DNA of 64,000 nt from assembly GCF_021134715.1 (NCBI RefSeq), contig NC_060021.1:1116001-1180000 (forward strand), read 5' to 3'. The notes beneath the pieces are model-generated. The model ran no database searches and was not told the origin of the DNA. It was given only the letters and a program-made list of their open reading frames with translations. Made by a program: the position numbers and the translations under genes. Shown piece after piece: positions 36,401 through 49,400 of the stretch (its first letter is position 1; every line of letters starts with the position of its first letter). This DNA is from Daphnia pulex. Taxonomy: Eukaryota > Arthropoda > Branchiopoda > Diplostraca > Daphniidae.

Positions 36401-39400
36401 GCCGTCATTTTTGTTTTCAAAATTTCTTTTTTTAAATGTTTCATTTGATTACCGAGTTTATTGAATTGTCCCCTCGCCATAATAAAGCCCACAGCGCAAT
36501 AATAATTCTCAAATGTTATAGCGAAATAAGAGCTCGACTGCTGTTGACGAACACAGAAAATGCTGTAGAGTCCGATGCTGGGATCGACACGCGCCCGGCA
36601 GGGGATCTGCTGTATAGCCACCAAACACGGACGGACAAAGACTTGTGTCTCCCTCATCTCACATATATAATATAGGCGATTTGCTGCTGCTCTATAGACT
36701 TGTAAAGTTCATTCAAAAGAACGGAATACAAACCAACTATATCTATAATCCCCCCCCCATCACCCAACGCCCTACATACTCCTTGACGAAGAGAGTAGAG
36801 TATAGCTCTGCTGATGGTCTAAACGCTTCATGTTCACTCTCTCTCCGCCCTCTTTAGCTCCCTGCCCGGCTTGTTATATACATTATAACACGCCATCTAA
36901 TATTTCGCGCGCGCTCACACACATAGGGCGTCATCATCTTTTTTTAGATCTTATGGGTGCTGATGTACATAACAGCAGAGTCTCTTTTTTATTTGATATT
37001 AATCCCGCGCGACTATATGTGTAGTTGATGATGGGCTGGGCGCGTCCAATCTCCTCGACTGGTTGATCTGATGATGGCCCCGTTTTGGAATAAAGAAGAG
37101 AGTCTCTTTTCAATCGCTGTGGTGATTGCTGCTGCTGCTGTGCCCGTTGCCGCAACAATCCGGAAATGTACAAGAGGGAAAAGAATTAAGCGCGAGATGA
37201 AACTGTGCTGGCCCCATTCATCTGATTTCTCTGGCTTCGAGTATAATAGTTTGAAGCCAATAGGCTACTTTTGCCCGGCAACGGCATTTATAACACAGAA
37301 AAAAAAAACCAAGGACATTGTGTGTTGGATATCGAACGATTGGCTCTTTTTATAAATAATACGTGGGGGTTATTATCAGGGAATTGAATGACTGCACATG
37401 TATTATTATAATAATGGCAATAAGCTATATTTCGGGGCTATTTGGCTATATTCTATTTTATACACAATAACTGTCAGCTAGTTATTTTATTAGAAACTAA
37501 CAACATTTCAATCAAACTCAAACTACAGAAACATTTCTACATGAAATCCGGTGCGGAATTGAATTACAACACTCGGTGAATCAAAAGAAACAAATTAATA
37601 AAGTCAAACGTTTTCACTTCGTCTCTTGCTGGCCTAGACTTCATTAACAATTTGACTACACGCCAATATGAATGGGCTCCCCCGCGATGAGTTGATAGCA
37701 TTTCGTCGACGTCTATATAATTGATGCACTGCTGCCGCCTTCTAATAGACGCGCCGAATTGGGACGACCATGGTGATGTGCTGCGCCGCTGCGCTATTTG
37801 CAGCTTGGCGTCTAACTCTGTCAAACGGCCCATTTCCGTCGGATTCGCCTCGCCCATCCATTCGAAATGAATGGCAATGATTGAAATAGCCAAACCGTAT
37901 ATCTGAATTCGATGCTGCGCAATCTCTCTCTAGCTAAACACACATGGCACACAGATTGCTAGATAGGCTTTATAAGATAGATATTAGCGTCTACTATATA
38001 GCCTGTCTGATAATAAATACGGACCAAATGACGTGAAACTCTCTCGTCGTCGTCCGGACGAACGGAAGTTGAAGTTGACAGCCAGGAGCTGCTGCTGGGA
38101 GCGAGGGTTGAGCTCACACATCTCCCATCAGCCTCTCGATTTTCACTCAGCCGTAATGCACAGCAGCAGCAGCAGAGAAGACATCAAGGGGTATTAGATT
38201 AGACATCCTCAGAGTAGAGAGATAAATAAAGAGAGAGTGGACTGGGCTGGACTAGGCTGGCCAGCACCGAGAGTAGATAGATAGGAAATAAGACTGTCAA
38301 AGTGGCAAAAGGTTGACTGCCCTTGACAGGATAATGACCAGATCATCCGCATACATACAGCCTCTCTTATAATATAACCAACGAAATAAATCTGAAGAGT
38401 TTTATACTTACTCGTGTTTAGCTGCCCGTAAAAGTAGAAATGTGGGCCAATCAGATATACCTACAATGTATCGCGTATACGTATTAGGGTATGTGTCCAG
38501 CAGCTGCAATTGCTTATAGGATAGATTTTCATACCTTTCCAGGCAAGAGAGCCAGAACAAGAAGAAGCAGCAACTAGCTATTGATATATTTGTATGTACA
38601 TGTACATTGCTGTATGTATACATTTTATTTCAATAGGATTCCTTTGCAAATTAGATTTATCGCTTGTTTCTCTTCTGGAAAACCGTGGAGCAACAGTTTT
38701 CCAGGGATCTGGTATACCACGACTCATTGTTTTTTCGTTTGAACTCTGGGACGTGTGCAGCAACATTTTCTTTCTATCCTACAACATGGATCGCTGGGCT
38801 CTCCCCCTCTACATATCCAATTGGAGAGATTTGGACCATCGTCCATCTCCCCAATTGCATTTGGGGCTATATCCGTCCGGCAGCACCTGCACAGCAGCAG
38901 CGTAGAGAGTCCCCAGTGCAGCTCCTTTGGTTTTTTCCCAGCAGCAGAAAACAATAGCAGAGAAAATATCTTTCCTTTGTGCTATATAGATGGGGGATAC
39001 GTTAGCTCTTGGTCCGTTTTCACTGGAACTCTAACTTTTGATCCTTATTAATTTTGCGCCTCGCCGGGCCAATTAACCTAAGGCCTACATGTTCGCCAGC
39101 ACGTCACATCGCTAATGTTTAGCTAGATAGCTATACTACATACCAGGTCCAATCTATAGTGCAATTAAAGTAGACAAATAAAATAAGGAGATATATAATC
39201 AATGAAGAAAAGAAAATGATTGGAAGCAATCAACATAAATGAATGCCCAAATAACGCGGGCGGGTTATAGAAAATTGTAGACTCATCCCAATTCCCATAC
39301 AGAAAATTGTATATATCTATAGAATCAACCCGTTTATATAAGAACGTTTATATGCCATTATAAAATCATCTGCGATCTCTATGCTGACGTCTTGTTCGTG

Positions 39401-40921
39401 GAAGGGCACGGGCTATATGTAATAGCCTACGGTCTTATTATATAGTAGAGATAGTACATCCAAATGCGAATTAAGGTGAGAACTCTCTGGAGGAACGACT
39501 TAAACGTCCAGCCAACAATATAAATATAAGATAGCTATGCTGGACTACTACAATAAGCTTATATAAATGTGTATAGCTACCTACTATATGGCAGTCTCAG
39601 TTGTTCGCCTATATTTCTTTTTCGACATGAAATCGTCGCTGTGTTTTTTTGTTTTCTTCCTAGAAAGGTTCTGATAATAGGTTTCACCGGAAGAATACTC
39701 GAAAATTGCCTATAGTTTTCGAGAGCCCATCGACAAAATCAGATAGTTTAAGCTAATTGGCGGGGTGGAAGACGAACAACGCAATTTTCAGTTTTTTCCA
39801 TCTTCTATAGAGACGTTTATTTTTTCTGTTGAAATCTAACATATAAAAGTTATATAACAACACAAATGTTTTCTTAAAAAATGTATTATTTATAGCTATT
39901 CGTTATGTAATAGGGTATAATGGCTTTTTAAAATGTTGAAATCGACAAGACGGTCGAGATAGTACGAATTACAAAACTGGGCTTACATTATTAGATAACG
40001 AAGACAAGAAAATGTCATTCTAATTAGCTACAATGAAAAGGACATTAATATAAAAAGGGTGACGATATTATCGAGGAGCGAATCGATCAAGCGCATCACT
40101 AATTCATTATAGCAATTACAACACGACGCCGAATAAAAACTATAATAAATGTGGCGCAGGCTTGTAAAGAAAAAACAAAAGACGTACAGCAAATTAATAA
40201 TAAGAATATCCATCCATCCCCAATTCGATCATAAATAGAAACATCTGTTTTTATATTTTCTCAATGACAGCGAGATAAAAAGCCAAAAAAAAAGGGGAAG
40301 ACTATATTATTGATGAGAGAACAAAAGGGGGCTAGTGCATTAGTAAACGTGTCGTGTAATTAGTACAGGTGTGTAATTAGCGCGTCAATGAATGAAGCCA
40401 CTCAGAAAAGAAGAATATAGGTTCCACAATAAATACATATATAGGCAGCAGAAGCCTATAGGATTAAATATCGGCCGAATATAATTCCCTTGGCGGCCCT
40501 GCCCATCAGTCCATCACCCGGGCTCTCTCTCTCCATTCTCCACCCGTTTCCGCACAAATAAAAAAAAAAATATAATGAGCCATTGCCAATAAATATATCT
40601 AAAGACTAGCTCTTTTGGTCCAGTGCAAGGTCAGCAGCAGCAGCCGGAATCTCTCTCTTTTTTTTAATCCGATTTGAAATTGGGTTTTCTGCATAAAAAT
40701 CAAAATAGGCTTATAAAAGAGCTGGTACATTTTTTATTTTAAATTTCCTTCAAACCTAAATGGGGCGAAAGAGGGAGAGAGAGAGAGAAGGGGGCTAATC
40801 AAGACTTGATTGGCAGTTGGGCAAGTGTCAAGAGGGGGAGGAGCTGCTGGAGATCGGTGGGGGTTGCAAAGTGTGTGTAGGAGGGCGAAAGTGCTGCTGG
40901 TCGGGTGTGGCACGGCCACCG
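36401..40921. other. Rx-hbn intergenic DNA, part 2; no gene seen
   Basis: About 4.5 kb upstream of homeobrain. It is AT-rich with GCTGCTGCTG/GCAGCAGCAG runs (about 37127-37140 and 38160-38175) and GAGA runs near 40770. No supported exon. It is a candidate regulatory region for homeobrain by position only. Confidence 0.45.
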
Positions 40922-40928
40922 TATAAAG
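40922..40928 (+). promoter_or_regulatory. Probable TATA box of homeobrain
   Basis: TATAAAG in the context CACCGTATAAAGACGG, 241 bp upstream of the homeobrain ATG. It lies in a locally more GC-rich block than the surrounding DNA. An AGCGTTAGTTTC string about 30 bp downstream could hold the start site. Confidence 0.5.
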
Positions 40929-41162
40929 ACGGGCCAGCAACCGCTAAACAGCGTTAGTTTCTCCCCAACCATCAGCAAGTTGACACACGTACATAGTCTC
41001 TCACCCATCCAGCTGGAACAGCATCGACAATTCAAATCGGTTTTTACAATCCATCAAATTCCGGCGGGAAGACTAAATAATTCAAACACAAAAAACAAAA
41101 TTATTCGAGTGCGATTTTCAGTTTAGTGAAATATAAAATTAAATCAAATCCAAACGTCATCC

Positions 41163-44100
41163 ATGATGAGCAGCCTGACGGAACAACATCCGACCGGATC
41201 GTCGGTGATGACGTCTGGCAACAAGTCGCGGGTCTACACGATCGACGACATCCTGGGCCGTCGTTCCAACAACGTCGAGCCCAGCATCGTCCCCGCCAAA
41301 TTGATCGGTATGTTTTTTTTATTTTTTTATTTTTTGGAATTCCCCCATCGGAAAATTATGTAAGAGTTTGCTAAATAATTGGCGGTTTAAAAACCCCCAA
41401 AGAAAAAAAAGAAAACGCCCTACGCATTCCGATTTTGTCATTTTATTTTATGACATTTTTTATTTTGTTTTATTATTTAGACCAGCAAGTCAATTCTTCG
41501 AAATCCAGCGACGACGACGAATCTCTAGTCATGGACGAGGAGGAGGACGACACCATTTTCCGCTCAAAGGTAAAAATAATAAAACATAATTATCTAAATA
41601 AGACGTAGGATAATCGAATGGACCTTGGAATAATGTACGGAATGTAATTTAGTAATCCGAATTGGCCAGATATGTTAGCCAGAAATAATAAATTAGACAT
41701 GACCTTGTCTTTGCAGATTATAAATATGAGCACACATCCCTCAAGACCATAGATTATAAGCCAGCTGATATGCTGATTAACTTAATTAATTTTTTTTTCG
41801 ATTATTTTATTTTATTTTTGTTTTCCAGCTGAGAGATGGTTCGCTGGACGAGATCGACTTGTCCGTCTCGTCGGCCGAGAAGCCGGGCAGCCGCAAAGTG
41901 CGCCGAACGCGGACGACGTTCACGACCTTCCAGCTGCACCAATTGGAACGGGCCTTCGAGAAGACCCAGTATCCGGACGTCTTCACTCGCGAGGAATTGG
42001 CCATGCGTCTCGATCTCAGCGAAGCTCGAGTTCAGGTAGAAAAATCAAACCAACTTTTCACGTCATCATCATTTACATCTGATTACAGATCAAATGATTT
42101 TTCAGTGATTTTTCAGTGATTTTTAAAATTGCCGTTTTGATTATTTGCTGGGCCGTGGATCGATCATTTACTTCAAAATGATGATCTAAATAACATCCCA
42201 TCTCATTTCTCGGCGGGTCTAATATCATTTCGATCGCCCTAATTGTCATGCAAATTCACTACGGATGTAATAATACGGCGCATTGTACATATTCACAAGT
42301 GTCTAGGGGGGTATATAGAGCGCTCCCTATTACATGTATTATCGTCGTCTAGCTATATCGTTACGCTTCTTATTCGCCAGGGTGTGTGACTGTGTGTGTG
42401 TGGGAATATACACATATCCAGCCCCACCCACACGGGTTTTAGGGGGCTGCTGTGAATCATATACATCTACTCTAGTTACCATAAAAGGAGGGGGGGATTA
42501 TCATCGGTTCACGGGTGGATAGATGTTGAATGGTGACTTGATATCAATTAGCACCCAATTGCTTTTTATATATACTATATATATATCTATCCCTCTCTTT
42601 TATGTACTATTATATATTCCCCTCTCTCCGTGAACAGCCTCTCGGTCGCATTTGACTGTATAGAATTTCTCTCCCCCCGTTTAGATATTCTCGAGTGGTA
42701 GAGATGATGAGGAGCTGATGACTGAACTGGGAGAGGAAAAAAAGAAATCCGAGTTGTTCAGCATAGGGAACTATCAGCCACTCGAGAGTTGACAAAAGGC
42801 TAAAAATCTCCGAGAGACTAGACGACGACCGGATTAGAAAAAAAGTAGCCCAAAAAAAGAATTGATATTAAATTCTTTTTGAATCTTTAATCACTTTTTT
42901 TCACCCTCTCTACTACTACACACAACAACGTTTTGTGTGTTGCCAGTTTGTTTGATTGTCTTCCTGCCTTGCACACAAGAACAAGTTGAGATCCTATATA
43001 CAGTCGAGTTAGTTAGTGGTACGGGCCTCCCTCGGCAAAGCCGTTAACAATCGAAACTCTGATTAGCCTACACACAGAGCAGAAAGTGGGTGGAGTAGTT
43101 GAGAGGAAAGTGGATGGATTTAGAATTTGAAATGTCGAAGACGTCCGGAGTGGATAGAGACGAAAAGGACTGGCGGTTGTTTACCACAGCCGATGATGAG
43201 CGGCAAATTAGCCGCCATTATATATTTCTATAATATGTAGCTACTGTCTAAAGATGGTGGGAATTTTTTATCCGGAAGACCGTGACCGCGGGCGGATGTA
43301 TAGTCCTTTTATTTCGTCCATCTTAAAAACTTCAAAGGGACCATCTTAGATATAATAGATTCCATCCTTTTTTTGATTTATATTGTCTGTTAGGAGTTTC
43401 TTTGATAATCCTTTTGCTCCTAGATATTTGTCCCACTACTCTTTTGTCGTATGCAAATTCATTGAAAATTTTTAATTTAATTTTTAAACTAAACATTTTT
43501 ATTTTATTTTTTGGCTTGTATAGGTTTGGTTCCAAAACCGACGGGCCAAGTGGCGCAAGAAGGAGAAGACCATCGGCGGTGACTCGCCCACTTTTAGCGC
43601 ATCTCATTTACTCGATCGGCTCTCAAGTAAGTTCATTACATTTCAATTTAATAACAATAATAGAACATTTTTATTAACTGATTTATTTTTAAAAATCACC
43701 AGGTTTGGCTGATGGAGATCTCCAACACGCCGGAACACGGGCCGGCCAGCACGACATGTGGAGTCAGATCGGACAACAACAACAACAACAATCGCAACAA
43801 CAACAGCAACACCACCACTCGGTCAATCCTTTCCTGACGATGCGCTTGCCGCACGGCAATTTATTTCCTTACTCCGGCGGAATTGCCGGCCATCCGGCCT
43901 ATGCTTCCGCCCATCCGGCCGCTCTGGCCGCCCACCACGCAGCCGCCGCTGCCGCCTGGAACAATTTGAAGCAGAGCGGAAGCCCATCGTCAGTGGCTGC
44001 CGCCGTGGCCGCCGCATCAGCCGCAGCCGCCGGATTCCAGCCGCGCTACTGGCTCCACCCCCACTGGCCGGCAGCAGCCCATGCCGGCGTATTCGATCCG

Positions 44101-44430
44101 CTGGCCCTGGCGGCTCACCCGGAAGCCGGATCGTCACCTCCGCAACATCCGGACTACACTTCCTTCATGCTGCAGTCGCACCAGCAGCTCCAGCACCACC
44201 ACCACCACCACCTGCAGATGGGCCAGAACGCGTCGCACGACTCCCGCTCGCCGGCCAGCAGCCCGGCTTCGTCCCTGCCGGCCGGCGATTCGCCCACGCC
44301 CGAGCTGGACAACAGCAGCAGCAGCAGCCACAACAGCAAATCGCCCAGCGTCGTCGGCGACAAGACCATCCTCGACTTACGGGTGAAAATCGCCGGAGCC
44401 AAGGGCTCCCCCTCGTTGGTGTCGGAATGA
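41163..44430 (+). CDS. hbn: Homeobrain PRD-class homeobox transcription factor
   Basis: Five exons join in frame to 423 residues: 41163-41307, 41481-41569, 41829-42035, 43524-43626 and 43703-44430. An octapeptide (YTIDDILG, 25-32) and an acidic stretch ([14 protein letters not shown]) precede a homeodomain at 102-161: [71 protein letters not shown] and LDLSEARVQ mark homeobrain rather than Rx or otp; residue 50 is Gln. A 1.49-kb intron splits the homeodomain after residue 46, the same position as in Rx. The last exon is rich in poly-Gln, poly-Ala and poly-His. The end, [21 protein letters not shown], resembles the first half of an OAR motif (ADLRLKAK) but then diverges. In arthropods hbn is expressed in the anterior brain. 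ATG 41163 is followed by a second in-frame ATG. Confidence 0.95.
42036..43523 (+). other. Large homeobrain intron inside the homeodomain
   Basis: A 1,488-bp intron between RVQ and VWFQ codons. It contains ATATAT tracts near 42570-42590 and TG runs near 42385-42400. No exon was seen. Its size against the other hbn introns (134 bp at most about 260 bp) makes it a candidate for regulatory content. Confidence 0.7.
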
Positions 44431-47400
44431 ATTTCATTCAAATTTCATTCAAAATCGAAATCTTACGTCATCTGTGAAAGCTGTTGGCTTTCATTCATTT
44501 TGTCCCCACCTGTTTTCATATTCAATTTACCTCCCAATTTGTTTTTAAAACACGTCACCAGTTTGACACCACATCGTACATATTATTATTATTATCATCA
44601 CCTATCAAATATCGTGTCGTCATTCCAAATTTCCAACCCAATTGGATGTTGTCTGTATAAAAATGGAATCCATTTATAGAATCGATGAGAACAAAAAAAA
44701 AATTGTAATTTTTAGGATTTGACTGGATAACTACACACATATTATATTATCTATTTACGTACTCATTACTAACAAAAATGATTGAAAAATTTTTTTCTCT
44801 TTCGGATAAAACGATCTTATTCTTCGTCGTGAACTCTCACCCTGTTTTTATTTGTTGTAATGTTTTACGTGTTGATTAAATTAAAGAGCGAACCTTATCA
44901 AAATGTACACGCAGAATTCTATCTTAAATTTACCTTGACGTGAAATAATACTATGCCATCCGATATCGTCTAAATGAGGGACTAAAACGAGCTCGGCTGT
45001 CTAAATTTGTATGACGTGTCAACACACGTACGGCCGGTATATTTCCATGAGCTACCAGTCATTTGAATCTGATCAACAAAGAACCTTAGATGGCGGGAGC
45101 TTCTTTCTCGTTTGGGCATAGCGAGCGAGTGTATAGGATTAGTGTTCATAACATGCCAGTCTCTCCCCATTGACAATATCATGGCCAATGTTATACATCC
45201 TATCGACCGAAAAACGTTTCACTCTATTTGAACTGCAAATAATATAAAGGGGCCAGCTGAAAAGCCATTCCACCCCCTCATCCTTTTGTCGTTGTTGACG
45301 GCCTGCTGCCCGTCTATCTCTTTGCATATTATATGCCTCACATCTCTCCATGTCAATCAAATCAATGGGCAATCAAAACCGCGGGGTAATTAAAGTCGGA
45401 TCGCAGCACAGAGCAACGGCAGCTATATATTTAATAAAGGTCTTGAGCGTATTTTTCTTTGAACGTATTACTCAGTAAGGTCCCTCGCCGATGTCTCTCA
45501 CCATCTGTATAGCAAACGTTTCCAGTCATTTGAATTTCGAAGAAACTACCGGTCTGATGGCCAAATAAATGCGCGGGGTCATTGACAGTTTTCCACGAAA
45601 ATAATAATAAAAAACCAAAATCTTTTCATCGGAAATGAAAATGGGAACACACACCGCCAAACGGTTCATTTGTTCGACACAAAAAAACATGAATATATCC
45701 GGCAAATGATACATGTTGTGTGCTGTAGGCCCTCGACCATTTGAGTTCACATGAACTGAACTGGTGTTTAGCCCCACTGGGCTGCCGCAAAAGAAGCCAA
45801 GACAATCAAGAAGACTATATCGACAGCCAACAGCAGCAGCAGGCAGCATACAAAAAAAGAATGAATGAATGAATGAAAAAAAATGAAATGAAATTCAGAC
45901 AATTAGATGAATAAAATATCCAAAAAAAGGATCTCGTCGACAACAACTCGCCAGGAGGCCCCCCTTTTTTACCCTCAACCTCTCAGCTTATTTTGTACAC
46001 TGTATACAGATGTATCTGTCAACTAACAACCTATACACTAGTAAACAATCTATACAGATACAGATCGTCAATTTTTTAAAAAGAGCCCGATGTTGGGCTG
46101 ATGGGGAAATAAAAATAAAGAGACTCGATGGCGCATCAATCGCCCCCCACACACGCACACACTCATGACACAGTCAGTGCACATAAGCAGTTGCTGCGAG
46201 AGTTAAAAGGCCCAGCGGGAGTCCCATCGCATTGATCTCCTATAATACTTGTACACGGGTAAATGGCTGGATATAGAAACATAATGGAGCTATTGGCGTA
46301 CACATTTTCACGATTCACTCGCCCTATATATTCTTCAACAGCTCTATTTATACCACCAGCAATTCGACGTTGGAGAGCGAGTCCACCGCCCGTCGTGCTA
46401 TTTAGTCTACTTTTATATTGTGTGTAGATTCCAATTGGAATAAACGTGATGACACTCACGAGTTTTTTCGCTTTTGTCAAATGCGATGGGAGTCTGCTAT
46501 AGCTCCTATAGCTGTATAGCTGCTGGTTGTTTCATTTCGCGCTGATTTGTCCGCCAAATCGAAACATTCTCAATAGAAATTGGACGGGGCGCATCAGCTA
46601 CATAATAGCCGTGTGTGTGTTTGGTTCGTTTGACATAAATCTCTCCTGTGCATGTTGAAATTATTGATTACCCGAGAGAATAATAAAAAGAGGGCGCGCG
46701 ATAGGGGAGGTTTTGGCAAGGGGGGAGACGATGTTTTTCCGAGCAATTTCACACACAACCACTGGATGTTTGTGTGCTATTAGTTTGCTGAGTGATCGTC
46801 GACAATGAAAAGGAGAGAAAATAATAAAATACAAAGTCGCCTGCAAATCTCAATTGTGGCTAAACATCAACTCTAAAAATTCAACATTTCAAATAACCGA
46901 AATTTCGGTATATTAGCGCAGCTGCTCACCAGATAATTTTCAATTTTAGAAGAGCAAAAAGGGAAAATCCAACCAACGAAACCGCAAAACTGTCGCTAAA
47001 GATTGAAACTATAATTATAGCTATAATATCAAATGACCAAGTTGCTATCTCGTTATATATATCCATCATCATCCCTGTGATGTGTTTCACGAAATTGATT
47101 CGGTCGACTCTCGTCAATGTCGGAAACATAATCAGGGGGCTCTTGTGTGTTACAGTAGTCCTTCTTCAATCTCTTTTTGAATGGATCAAAGGCACAACAG
47201 TAAAACGGGAGGGGGGTAAACAAGGGCGCCCAGCTCGCACACGGCAAACACGCATATAGAGCACATATACGCACGCAAGTCGCGGGGCATATATAGCTAG
47301 TAGTACCATTCGCATTACGGCCGGAATCTAGACGAGATGATGGCATACACAAAACGTTGAATAAATATACCCTTTTATAGATGTTGCGTATAGTCTAACT

Positions 47401-49334
47401 TGGCAAAGATACATAGACAGTCTCTCCGCCTCAAATTGTAATTGACAGCAGCGTCGTTCTTATTCGTTTCTTCTGCTGTGTATATAACTTTCTTTATCCT
47501 ACTTCCACTTCATCTCCATCCGGCTGTGTATTTGAAAAGGGCGCAACGGGGGCGAAGTAAAGAGGGACTCTACATATTATGTGCGTGTCTAATATGTCTG
47601 GCTATAAGCTCAAACGAAAATAGTCGAATGTCTACAGCACAAGAAAGGGGGGAGCGCCAAAAGGTAGAGCATGTTCTTATACTATAGAATGAAAATATCT
47701 AATAATATAACTGATAAATAGAAGAGAGAGAATGGCTCTTTGATTTTCCTATTCTGTCGTCATCACATCAAGCAGAGGAGAGAGAGAGGAAGCTGCTGAT
47801 GGAGAAGCCAAGCAAATTGGCCAGCAAAGACAAATATTGGTGACTCAATGCCGACCGGATATTGGTTACCATGTCCAATACATTGGCTAGCTAATTCAGG
47901 GCTAGGGACGAGCCCCGCAAGCACAGAAAAACATTTCCTCTTTCTTATATTCCTTTTTCCTTTCAACCCTTATATCCATTCATTTGTTTATTCGACAGTC
48001 ACCCACGCCATTCTGTCACCAATTTTCTTTCCTTTATCCTATGATATTTATTCTTCAATTTATATAAACCAATATAACTCGTTTCGATTGGCGATTGATT
48101 TTCTTGACTTTATTCTTCATTTATTTCCATCCACCTTTCTGTTGTTCGTTTGATTTCCTTTTATTTTTTTAATATTGACGTCGATCGTTCCCCCACTACC
48201 CACTTCAGCATATATAGAAGAGAAAGCAATCAAACCAATCACTTTTATAGTATATTTACTAAGTATTGACACAAGCCCTTGGCGGAAGCCCGGAAGAGAA
48301 AGAAAGAGAGTTCCTCCCTCGCTTTTTTTCACTCGAGGCAGCAGCAGCAACCTTCCTCCCCCCCCCCCTTTTTTTAAACATAAAATGATCAAATAATAAA
48401 AAAATAAAAGGAGATAGAGAGAGAAAGAGCGAGAAAGAGCAAACATTTGGAGAGAACCTCCTTTATATATAGGCCTGTGGCCTTATATACCTTAATAACC
48501 TATCTAACCCCAGCAGGATCCGAACGTGATTGAATCGGTTCGCTCGATTGACCGACAACGTGTTCCCCCGGCTACCTATTCAATTGGAATAATCATCCGC
48601 GTATACACATACAGGCCTATATATTCTATTCCGTCCTTCTCGTGGTCCTTCTCTCTCTTGATGGAAAAACAAGATGCAATTGTATTGAATGGCCTCTCTG
48701 CATAGATGACTGCCTTGAAAGCGAAACAAAAATACACCGGACAACATTAGAGGACATGCGCAAACGATAAATATCAAACATAATATAAATTATAGGACAT
48801 CATCAATTAATTTGACTGCCGAACAAGATATAGCGCGTTCGTTTTATTTTATAAAATAACCAAGGGAAAACAAATGTCAATCTCAAAACAGTTTATAGAT
48901 AAATCATTGATTCTAAGATATCCTACGTCATAGATACCAACAATTGGAGCTGCCAACAGGTTTCACAGGGAAGTCATAGTTGAACAACCGGATTTTCTAG
49001 CTTTCGCATCCCACAAACCTATTTATTCTGTAAACAATCGAGTTACAAAAATTAAAAAACAAAAAAACAACAACAAATAATACATTATATCAGTACAAGG
49101 AGACTAGCTGCGAAGTGATTAAAATAACTTGCCTATCTCAGAACGCGACGACGCTAATATAAGTAAATTTTTCCAAGACCTTCTTCAAAATTAGTTTGAA
49201 TTCCGACAGAAAATAGAAATACAATTTTCCCCCCAGCCCGGTCTACATAATTCAATTTGATTAATAAAAAAAAGTGAAGGAAACTATTTGACCCAGATGG
49301 AAACTCACTAGAGATTTCACTGGCACAGATAGGC
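44431..49334. other. Homeobrain 3' flank to C1q gene; no gene seen
   Basis: About 4.9 kb including the hbn 3' UTR. An ATGA/GAAT tandem repeat lies at about 45859-45877 and a C-rich run followed by a T run at about 48357-48376. Open frames across it show no domain or splice structure. No orthopedia homeodomain was found here. Confidence 0.45.
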
Positions 49335-49343
49335 TATATAAAG
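49335..49343 (+). promoter_or_regulatory. TATA box of the fibrinogen-like/C1q gene
   Basis: TATATAAAG, 58 bp before the ATG at 49401, a spacing that fits a short 5' UTR. Confidence 0.65.
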
Positions 49344-49400
49344 TTATGAAGATGTCCACCAAAGTGCACAGTTCCAGGCCGAGATCAGAGAGACGCCACC

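Noticed and set aside
43758-44477. Long plus- and minus-strand frames overlapping the last hbn exon
   Set aside because: Out-of-frame readings of the repetitive coding sequence; only the frame starting at 43703 joins the homeodomain exon.
45859-45877. GAAT tandem array considered as a CRISPR-like or satellite unit
   Set aside because: A four-base microsatellite with no spacers; ordinary simple repeat.
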